11,355 bases of DNA from an uncultured Clostridia bacterium. GTDB taxonomy: Bacteria > Bacillota > Clostridia > Christensenellales > Aristaeellaceae. Below the pieces are notes generated by a model that worked only from the letters and a program-made list of their open reading frames with translations, ran no database searches and was not told where the DNA came from. Each line of letters opens with the position of its first letter. The stretch's first letter is position 1. Shown here piece after piece: positions 6,413 through 11,355 of this stretch. The translations under genes were made by a program, and so were the position numbers. Location of the stretch: assembly GCA_934632155.1 (NCBI GenBank), contig CAKTXZ010000031.1, forward strand, positions 1 to 11,355. The letters run 5' to 3'.

Positions 6413-7263
6413 GACCTGTCCGACTTCCTTCCGCGTGTTTTTGCCCCGGACAGATGGGGACTGGCTGGGATAACCGCCAGCGTGGGGATATTGGCGTAGC
6501 GCATCACGTCCTCCGGTGATTTGGGGCGACTATCCAGCAGAAATACCAGCACCAGCACGCCGCCTGCCAGCACGGTGCCCAGCAGAATACCCCGGATGAC
6601 ATAGCCTGTGACGCCGCCGCCGCTGGCTGTGCCGGGCACCAGCGCGATGGAGAAGGTGCTGGGCTCGTCGGTCTTCATGATCTGCACGATGAAGCGCTTG
6701 GCCGCGGCCGCATAGGCGTTGGCAATGTCCGCCGCCGTCTGCGAATCGGGATGCCGCGCGGTGATGTACAGAATGCGCGTGTCCTCGGGATTCGACACGC
6801 TGATCATGCTCTGCAGTGCGGAATAGCTGTAATTCGTGCCAAGCGCCTCGTTGACCATCTGATGCACTTCCCAGGTTCTGAATACCTCCTGGTAGTCCAT
6901 GGTCAGCACGGTGCCGATCTGCAGGTCGGCAATGATGCTGCTGCCCGTGCTGCCCATGATGTAGAGCTTGGAGGTAGCCGTGTAGATGGGCGTGATGCTG
7001 GAGGAGGCGTAGGCTCCCAGCAGCACCGCACCCGCAATCATACCCAGCAGGAGAAAGTGCAGCTTGGAGAGCAGATAGTAGAACAGCTCCACCAGGTCGA
7101 TGGTCTTCGCCTGCGGCTGATTTCCCGCCGTCTGCGCCGCGCCGCTTTGTCCTCCCTGCTGCTTTCCGTCCATTCTGGACAGGATTTCCGCAAACAGCTC
7201 CGCCTCGGTCGAACGGCGCTCCGCGTCCATTCTATCCGATGGTTCGTTTGGATTGTAATTCAT
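6409..7263 (-). CDS. Wzz/CapA-type polysaccharide chain-length determinant, BY-kinase activator
   Basis: This is a 284-residue membrane protein. A hydrophilic N-terminal cytosolic tail (1-55, Gln/Gly/Ala-rich) precedes a first transmembrane helix (about 68-90). An extracytoplasmic Wzz domain (about 90-220) follows, then a second helix (about 222-244) and a short cytosolic tail containing SPEDVMRYANIPTLAVIP. That tail is the segment that in CapA/CpsC proteins docks and activates the kinase. The long N-terminal tail is unlike typical CpsC. GGGAAGGAA a few bases upstream of the ATG is the ribosome binding site. The stop overlaps the kinase start as ATGA. With the kinase, it should control polymer length or export at the membrane. 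Confidence 0.93.
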   Translation of the reverse strand: MNYNPNEPSDRMDAERRSTEAELFAEILSRMDGKQQGGQSGAAQTAGNQPQAKTIDLVELFYYLLSKLHFLLLGMIAGAVLLGAYASSSITPIYTATSKLYIMGSTGSSIIADLQIGTVLTMDYQEVFRTWEVHQMVNEALGTNYSYSALQSMISVSNPEDTRILYITARHPDSQTAADIANAYAAAAKRFIVQIMKTDEPSTFSIALVPGTASGGGVTGYVIRGILLGTVLAGGVLVLVFLLDSRPKSPEDVMRYANIPTLAVIPASPHLSGAKTRGRKSDRS

Positions 7264-7333
7264 TCATTATTCCTTCCCGGCAGCCTTTCTCAATGGACTT
7301 TTCACTTCCATATGAAGAGACGGTTTGTTCGCA

Positions 7334-8509
7334 TTATTCCCCGGCTGCCGGCTCGCTCAGCATTAGCAGCAGACCGGTTTCCGTGCCCATGTCGATCAGG
7401 GCCAGCTGGTCGAACACCACGTCCACTACACCGCCCTCGCGCACAATGGCGGGCTGTACCGACCACTTCATCTGCGTTTTGCCGTTCTGAATTTCGTCGG
7501 CGTTGTCTGCGTTCTTATCGGGAATACCCAATGCGGTCACGATGGTCTGACCCTTGCTGTAGGGAGTAGCAAAGGAGAGGGTACCTACTGCGTCGCCGTC
7601 CGTCGGACGGAAATCCTCCGTAATCAGCGGTACATAGTCCGAGACGATCAGCGCTTTGCCGTCAACGCCCAGCAGATAGCGCACGCGGTTCTGATCCTCC
7701 TCCGGGAGCCAGTTCAGCGCGGGCTGCTCCTGCTCCGTCACGAACTGTCCCAGCATCGTGATCTCACGCCGGATCAGCTCGGTTTCGGGAACGATCACTA
7801 TCTTAAAATCATCCGGCAGCGCCTGCCCGTCTCTGGTGACGGTTTTGATCACCCGCGTGGTATCGCCCGCCTGCTTGCTGGGCAGGTTCTCTGGAACTTC
7901 CGTTGTTTCCACCTCCACCGTTCCGCGCGCGCCCTGACGTACGGTCAGCAAGCTGAACAGCAAGTCCCCGCCCTGCAGCTGTGCCATCAACGCCTGCGGA
8001 ACATTGAACGCTACTTGCCCGTTTGCGATTACACGGGATTCCACAGGCGTCCACACCAGATTCGCAGGATCGGAAGTATCGCCCAGAACGACCACCGTCA
8101 GCTGCCCCGGCTGGTAATCGATGGTCAGCGTCATCGTTGCCTCCAAGTCGGCAGGCGGAACGATTTCCGCCGCATGCAGGCGCATGAACTCCGTCATGTG
8201 CAGCGTGTCGGGATCGACGCTGATAATGGCCTCGATGGCCTTCTGCGTATCCTCCGGATACCAGCGTACGGGGCGGTTGCCCTGCTCGTACACGAAATCA
8301 TATACATCCACCGCCTGGTTCACGGTCAGATGATCCGCAGGCAGTTCCCGAAGATCGTAGGCCGTCCGCGCTTCGTCTTCCCATCTGGCGTCAAGCGCAA
8401 CGGCGCGATCCTGAGTAGGGGTGCCGGGCGCGTCGGTCAGTACCGCCGCCGATGCGCTGACGGTCAACAGCATCAGCGCCAGACCAATACCGAGAATACG
8501 TTTCTTCAT
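7334..8509 (-). CDS. Secreted protein of unknown function with an internal duplication
   Basis: This is a 391-residue protein with a clear signal peptide (1-22: basic MKKR, hydrophobic ILGIGLALMLLTV, then SASA-A). The start is the ATG at 8507-8509, chosen because GGAAGGGAG lies 9 bases upstream and the signal peptide begins there; an upstream in-frame start near 8560 would hide the signal. The mature part appears to be two related units. WYPED-x-QKAIEAII (83-96) resembles WLPEED-x-NRVRYLL (267-280). Each is followed by a beta-rich stretch, about 121-190 and 300-385. A 35-residue linker (about 195-230) is acidic and Thr-rich. There are no LPXTG, LysM or catalytic motifs and almost no Cys. Its place between the LCP ligase and Wzz suggests a cell-envelope or polymer-associated role. 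I do not recognise a family. Confidence 0.82.
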   Translation of the reverse strand: MKKRILGIGLALMLLTVSASAAVLTDAPGTPTQDRAVALDARWEDEARTAYDLRELPADHLTVNQAVDVYDFVYEQGNRPVRWYPEDTQKAIEAIISVDPDTLHMTEFMRLHAAEIVPPADLEATMTLTIDYQPGQLTVVVLGDTSDPANLVWTPVESRVIANGQVAFNVPQALMAQLQGGDLLFSLLTVRQGARGTVEVETTEVPENLPSKQAGDTTRVIKTVTRDGQALPDDFKIVIVPETELIRREITMLGQFVTEQEQPALNWLPEEDQNRVRYLLGVDGKALIVSDYVPLITEDFRPTDGDAVGTLSFATPYSKGQTIVTALGIPDKNADNADEIQNGKTQMKWSVQPAIVREGGVVDVVFDQLALIDMGTETGLLLMLSEPAAGE

Positions 8510-8552
8510 GTGTGGTTTCTCCCTTCCAAATAGTGTGGTTGATCTCCTGGAA

Positions 8553-9581
8553 TTACTCAAAACACATTTCCGTCAGCAGCGCGTTCAGCGCATCCTCATC
8601 GGCGTGGAACTCCATGAAGCCGTCCGCGCCGATGCAGTGACCGCCCGCCAGCGTTTTTGTTTCCGGCCGCCGATAATCCCGGCATTCATAGGCCCTGTTG
8701 ATCAGCCAGCCACGCTCGATGTTCGTGGTCATGTGCCCGGCCAGCGCGTCGTACAGCGTTCCGGCGTAGCCCATGTCCTCGTTCATTCTCTGAACCAGCA
8801 GCTCCTCCGCCGACCGGATGAACGTGCGCTGCCGCTGCATACGGCTGGCGTTGGTGCCGTCACCCACGCCTGTGCGCCCGCGAACGAAGGTTTCCGCCTG
8901 CTTCCCTTGAAGGGTAATTGTTGCGCCTTTGACCATCTGCGGGTCAAGCGAGGAGAAATCCTCCTCCAGCGTGACGGTCACGCCGCCCAGCGCGTCGTTC
9001 AGCGCGGTAATCCCGCTCATGTCCAGCGCGATATAGCCGTCGATGGGGATGTTCCCCAGCAGTCGACCGACCGCCCATACGGTGTTTTCGCAGTTCTCCT
9101 CTGCCGTTGCGCCGTAGGCATGAGAGAGGCAGAGCTGCGTCTCGCGGACGCCGGTATAATCCCCAAAGGGGCCGTACACCCGGACGTCCGTCATGGTATC
9201 GCGGTCAATCTGCAGCATGGAAACGATCTTGTTCTTTTTGTCGAAGGTCACGAGTAACAAAAAGTCCGCCTGTCCGGCGTAGCGGCCGGAGGAGGCGGGC
9301 GAATGCATTTCCGCCCAGTCCACGCCGATGAGCAGGAGGTTGGTCAGATCCCGTTTCCGGTATACCCATGTGCGATTGGCGTAGCGCAGCGTCAACTTGT
9401 CGGAAGCGAAGCGTCCGTCCAGCGAGCCCACCGGCTCCGGCGCATCCGACTTTTCCAATCGATTGCCAACGGTGCGAATCCCCAGCAGCACGCCCGCGTA
9501 CAGCAGCGCCATGCAAACCAAAACAGCCGCAATCGCGGTTCTGGAAAGGCGTTTGCGCCGATGACGATGGTTCTGCCGCAC
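8553..9581 (-). CDS. LytR-CpsA-Psr (LCP) glycopolymer-peptidoglycan ligase
   Basis: This is a 342-residue type II membrane protein: a basic cytosolic tail (RHRRKRLSR), one transmembrane helix (about 15-35) and an extracellular LCP domain. Visible motifs (numbering from the GTG) are NLLLIGVDWAE (82-92), QADF with Asp106, LQIDRDT with Arg127 and Asp128, IDGYIALDMSG, and ASRMQRQR with Arg247 and Arg250, the residues that bind the prenyl pyrophosphate head group and Mg2+. LCP enzymes transfer undecaprenyl-linked glycopolymers to peptidoglycan. The start is the GTG at 9579-9581, favoured by GGGAG 6 bases upstream; TTG 9633-9635 extends the frame into the preceding gene without a Shine-Dalgarno. 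It lies 28 bases after the loaP-like stop. Its presence implies that a cell-wall-bound polymer is made from this operon or nearby. Confidence 0.92.
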   Translation of the reverse strand: MRQNHRHRRKRLSRTAIAAVLVCMALLYAGVLLGIRTVGNRLEKSDAPEPVGSLDGRFASDKLTLRYANRTWVYRKRDLTNLLLIGVDWAEMHSPASSGRYAGQADFLLLVTFDKKNKIVSMLQIDRDTMTDVRVYGPFGDYTGVRETQLCLSHAYGATAEENCENTVWAVGRLLGNIPIDGYIALDMSGITALNDALGGVTVTLEEDFSSLDPQMVKGATITLQGKQAETFVRGRTGVGDGTNASRMQRQRTFIRSAEELLVQRMNEDMGYAGTLYDALAGHMTTNIERGWLINRAYECRDYRRPETKTLAGGHCIGADGFMEFHADEDALNALLTEMCFE

Positions 9582-9609
9582 GTGTATCTCCCGCTTTCTA
9601 AGGGATTCT

Positions 9610-10167
9610 TCATTCAATTCGGGCGATGAGCTCAAAGCTGAGCCATGTAGGAATCTCCCTGCCGTTAAAGGAGAGGAGCACCTGCCCGCTGCAGCCGCGC
9701 TTATCCACCCGGCGAATCCTGCCCTCCACGTCCTTCATAGGGCCGCTGATGATACGAATCCTGTCGCCGTCCCGATACGCCTGAGAAAGGCTCAGCAGTC
9801 CATCGTATCGGAAAAGCCAGCGCACAAATTGCTCGTCCGCGCCGCGCAGCCGCCAGTCGCCCTCCATGGACAACGTTCGGATCACGTTTTGCCTGGGGAA
9901 AATCAACACCGGTTCGATATAGGAAGGAGCCTGAAAAAAGACATAGCCGGGAAGAACGATCACTTCCTCCGTCCGCCTCGCCTTTTTGCACACCCGATAC
10001 CTAATCTTTCGCATTGTAATCGCCCGGACGTCCGGACAGGCGGCCTGAACGCGCTCCGCCACGCTCTGCTCTTTTCCCGTCATACAGAACAGGCAGCCGT
10101 ATGCTATGCTTTCCTCATGCGCGTTCGCTTCAATCCGTTGCGCGCCTTCATGCTGGAAACTGCCCAT
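9610..10167 (-). CDS. loaP: LoaP-like NusG paralogue, operon-specific processive antiterminator
   Basis: This is a 185-residue protein. An NGN-type domain spans about 22-125 (YGCLFCMTGKEQS, later VLPGYVFF at 71-78), and a KOW domain about 131-182 (DGDRIRIISGPMKDVEGRI). These are the two parts of NusG-family factors. LoaP relatives ride RNA polymerase through one long operon, often a polysaccharide or antibiotic operon, after recognising leader RNA structure, and suppress terminators. The start ATG 10165-10167 is chosen because GGAGGG lies 8 bases upstream; upstream in-frame starts (10251, 10350) have no Shine-Dalgarno. About 20 extra N-terminal residues precede the NGN fold. As the first gene after a long structured leader it fits this role. 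RfaH/UpxY-type relatives are an alternative label. Confidence 0.88.
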   Translation of the reverse strand: MGSFQHEGAQRIEANAHEESIAYGCLFCMTGKEQSVAERVQAACPDVRAITMRKIRYRVCKKARRTEEVIVLPGYVFFQAPSYIEPVLIFPRQNVIRTLSMEGDWRLRGADEQFVRWLFRYDGLLSLSQAYRDGDRIRIISGPMKDVEGRIRRVDKRGCSGQVLLSFNGREIPTWLSFELIARIE

Positions 10168-10327
10168 AGCTTCGCCCTCCGATCTTGCCGCCTGCCTTGC
10201 GCAGGGCTTTCTCGGCTCCTTTGCTCCTTCGTATATCTCGCCTTTCGCCATACCGCTGCAATCAGTCGTGTATGTTGTGGGGCGAGTTGTCGTCCGGCAG
10301 GACAGGCGCATCGATATATCTATTCCC

Positions 10328-10351
10328 TGTGCGCGATGAAGCGCTCGCACA
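10328..10351 (-). repeat. Leader hairpin 3
   Basis: TGTGCG / CGCACA form a 6-bp perfect stem with a 12-base loop in the operon leader RNA. No U-run follows. It could be part of the antitermination signal or chance. Confidence 0.45.
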
Positions 10352-10386
10352 AAGGGGCAAGATAACCTCTACGCTTTGTTTTTCCC

Positions 10387-10411
10387 GCCGCAGGGCAAAT
10401 CGCCTTGCGGC
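10387..10411 (-). repeat. Leader hairpin 2, ten-pair stem with one A-C mismatch
   Basis: On the minus strand GCCGCAAGGC, a five-base loop GATTT, then GCCCTGCGGC give a strong GC-rich stem-loop. It starts five bases after hairpin 1 (10417-10443), giving a tandem two-stem arrangement. It is followed by GGGAAAAAC, not uridines, so it is not an intrinsic terminator. Confidence 0.65.
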
Positions 10412-10416
10412 TTGGA

Positions 10417-10443
10417 GACATAATGCTTCTGTGTCATTATGTC
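10417..10443 (-). repeat. Leader hairpin 1, perfect nine-pair stem
   Basis: GACATAATG / CATTATGTC pair perfectly around a 9-base loop ACACAGAAG. The loop CACAG can alternatively pair with CUGUG just 5' of the stem, so two folds compete. It is a plausible recognition element for the NusG paralogue; this is inference. Confidence 0.65.
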
Positions 10444-10489
10444 ACAGGGAGCATACCGCCGCAAAATTACGGATTCTGCGACGGTGAAT

Positions 10490-10515
10490 GGATAATAAAG
10501 TAAACCTCATTATCC
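10490..10515 (-). repeat. Start-proximal inverted repeat (operator or 5' RNA hairpin)
   Basis: GGATAAT / ATTATCC is a 7-bp perfect inverted repeat with a 12-base spacer. It lies immediately at and after the predicted transcription start. It could be a repressor site or a 5'-terminal RNA hairpin that stabilises the transcript. Confidence 0.4.
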
Positions 10516-10523
10516 TCTACTAT

Positions 10524-10552
10524 ATTATAAGGCGTAAATCCTCTCCTGTCAA
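10524..10552 (-). promoter_or_regulatory. Perfect sigma-A-type promoter for the leftward operon
   Basis: The -35 TTGACA (10547-10552) and -10 TATAAT (10524-10529) both match consensus, with exactly 17 bases between them. Transcription should start near 10517. AT-rich DNA with repeats lies upstream of the -35. A promoter this strong ahead of a capsule operon suggests that control acts downstream (leader, LoaP) or by DNA rearrangement or repression rather than by intrinsic promoter weakness. Confidence 0.88.
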
Positions 10553-10586
10553 TCAAAATAAAGCTGGTAAATGACCGATTTATGTT

Positions 10587-10606
10587 ATTTTTACCGATTT
10601 TTACCG
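10587..10606. repeat. Tandem 10-base direct repeat upstream of the promoter
   Basis: ATTTTTACCG occurs twice back to back, with a related ACCGATTT at 10574-10581. It lies about 35-55 bases upstream of the -35 element of the leftward promoter, between it and the integrase. It could be a regulator site or a recombinase arm-type site. No matching protein can be named. Confidence 0.5.
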
Positions 10607-10663
10607 CAGCAAGCAGAATCTTATTGCTTCTGACGGAGACAACACAACAAACGAACGTCGTAT

Positions 10664-10714
10664 GGCGCTAATTCCTTAAGCCGTCAAAGAGCCGTCAGAT
10701 CGGCGCCTTTTTTT
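10664..10714 (+). terminator. Possible attenuator or terminator ahead of the integrase
   Basis: A T7 tract (10708-10714) follows GC-rich sequence that can pair in competing ways: GGCGC (10664-10668) with GCGCC (10703-10707), or GCCG/CGGC (10691-10704). CTGACGG (10630-10636) can also pair with CCGTCAG (10692-10698) and would disrupt the latter hairpin. Each stem is short, so this is a weak call. It would act on rightward transcripts from upstream of 10660. Confidence 0.3.
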
Positions 10715-10718
10715 GAAA

Positions 10719-10727
10719 TGCGATAAT
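10719..10727 (+). promoter_or_regulatory. Candidate extended -10 promoter of the integrase
   Basis: TGCGATAAT matches the extended -10 pattern TGN-TATAAT with one mismatch. No good -35 is present at 17 bases. Transcription would start near 10734, leaving a short leader before GGAGG (10746-10750) and the ATG at 10760. Confidence 0.4.
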
Positions 10728-10759
10728 GAATCAAATACAAGAGATGGAGGAACAAAAGT

Positions 10760-11355
10760 ATGTGCAGGCATGGTGAAAACATCTATAGGCGCAAGGATGG
10801 CCGTTACGAAGGACGATATATTATCGGGAAAACAGACGAAGGGAAGACAAAGTTCGGATATGTATACGGCTATCAGTATATGGAAGTCAGGCGCAAACTG
10901 GCGGAGCATAAGACCGCGATACTGGCACGGTCTCTGTCCGATGCGCCCGCACGATGCAGGATTACCCTGCGGGAATGGATGATGCATTGGATGGAGAACG
11001 AGGTGCTGGGCAGTGTGAAGGCGTCATCTTATCAAACGTATCTGATACAGATAAACAAGCATATTCTTCCAGCGCTGGGCGGTTTGTATTTGACGCAGTT
11101 TACGCCTGCTTTGGCATATGAATTTTCGGAGAACATGCGCGCGGTAGGGCTGTCCGCCAGCACGGTCAAGGGCGCATTTCGTCTGCTTTCCGCCGCCATG
11201 CAATCCGCATTGGACGAAGGCGCAATAAAGAAAAATCCCTGCCGGAAAATAAAAATCCGGCAGGAAGAGCAGATGGAGCAGCGGGTATTGAGCCGTTCCG
11301 AGCAGGAAAAGGTGCGTTCAGCGGCAGACGCGCGCGGGGATTTGCCTGTGCTTCT
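10760..11355 (+). CDS. Phage/Tn916-type tyrosine integrase, 5' part, runs off the window
   Basis: 198 codons are visible. Residues about 1-50 (YRRKDGRYEGRY, later FGYVYG) form the arm-type DNA-binding domain typical of Tn916/Gram-positive phage integrases. Residues about 68-165 (ITLREWMMHWMEN, later SASTVKGAF and KKNPCRKIKI) match the SAM-like core-binding domain. LSRSEQEKV (178-186) is the usual opening of the catalytic domain, but the R-H-R-Y residues lie beyond the right edge, so intactness is unknown. The start is supported by GGAGG 9 bases upstream. It is divergent from the loaP operon. It may belong to an integrated element or may act as an inverting recombinase on the intergenic promoter; the sequence does not decide. 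Confidence 0.92.
   Translation, partial: MCRHGENIYRRKDGRYEGRYIIGKTDEGKTKFGYVYGYQYMEVRRKLAEHKTAILARSLSDAPARCRITLREWMMHWMENEVLGSVKASSYQTYLIQINKHILPALGGLYLTQFTPALAYEFSENMRAVGLSASTVKGAFRLLSAAMQSALDEGAIKKNPCRKIKIRQEEQMEQRVLSRSEQEKVRSAADARGDLPVL

Larger units (their letters stand above)
10168..10517 (-). promoter_or_regulatory. Long structured 5' leader of the loaP-capsule-RiPP operon
   Basis: About 350 bases separate the predicted transcription start (near 10517) from the loaP-like ATG. The minus-strand RNA holds three perfect or near-perfect hairpins (10417-10443, 10387-10411, 10328-10351) and a start-proximal 7-bp inverted repeat (10490-10515). None is followed by a U-run, so they are not simple terminators. 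A LoaP-dependent leader is expected to present such stem-loops; their role here is inferred. The last about 150 bases are open in the loaP frame but lack a ribosome binding site. Confidence 0.6.

Noticed and set aside
9582..9635. TTG-initiated longer form of the LCP protein
   Set aside because: No Shine-Dalgarno and overlap with the loaP-like gene; the GTG at 9579-9581 has GGGAG at good spacing.
10168..10350. Longer loaP-like protein starting at 10251 or 10350
   Set aside because: No ribosome binding site at these starts and the added residues do not match NusG-family N-termini; ATG 10167 has GGAGGG.
10387..10411. Intrinsic terminator
   Set aside because: Strong stem but no U-run on either strand; kept as a leader hairpin.
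10369..10437. 22-codon leader-peptide ORF spanning the two leader hairpins (minus strand)
   Set aside because: It starts with ATG and ends with TAG but has no Shine-Dalgarno, so it is more likely chance within the structured RNA.
10676..10987. Leftward 103-codon open frame
   Set aside because: Antisense to the integrase start, whose ribosome binding site and domain match are clear.
1..11355. CRISPR arrays, tRNA, rRNA or insertion-sequence ends
   Set aside because: No regularly spaced repeats, tRNA cloverleaf, rRNA-like sequence or transposase were seen on either strand.

Overview
The window looks like a Gram-positive, Clostridia-type Firmicutes chromosome, about 60% GC in most genes by hand count of sample lines. 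This placement is an inference from several features: a split Wzz/BY-kinase pair, a PHP-type CpsB phosphatase, a LoaP-like NusG paralogue, strong GGAGG ribosome binding sites and a sigma-A-type consensus promoter. No taxon-specific marker is present.

Layout. Ten leftward (minus strand) genes fill 160-10167 and read as one operon from right to left. They are preceded by a 592-base gene-free stretch (10168-10759). That stretch holds a perfect TTGACA-N17-TATAAT promoter aimed at the operon, an approximately 350-nt leader with several perfect hairpins, and short direct and inverted repeats. A divergent phage/Tn916-type tyrosine integrase starts at 10760 and runs off the right edge before its catalytic domain.

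Operon order: loaP-like antiterminator, LytR-CpsA-Psr glycopolymer ligase, secreted duplicated-domain protein of unknown function, Wzz-type chain-length protein, CpsD/BY-type tyrosine kinase, CpsB-type PHP phosphatase, S26 (SipW-like) peptidase, radical SAM/SPASM maturase, 63-residue Cys-containing precursor peptide, HPr-kinase-like P-loop protein fused to a PqqD (RRE) domain, and an MsbA-type ABC exporter. Several junctions are ATGA overlaps, so the capsule-control half and the peptide half are translationally linked.

Interpretation. The first half is the standard regulatory and attachment module of a Gram-positive capsule or exopolysaccharide locus, but no glycosyltransferase is visible. 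The second half is a complete RiPP-like cassette: precursor, radical SAM enzyme, RRE, possible kinase, protease and exporter. The combination of a LoaP-driven capsule-control module, a phospho-RiPP-like cassette with a kinase-RRE fusion, and a neighbouring site-specific recombinase is the most interesting content. The product chemistry, whether the kinase acts on the peptide, and whether the promoter inverts cannot be settled from sequence alone.
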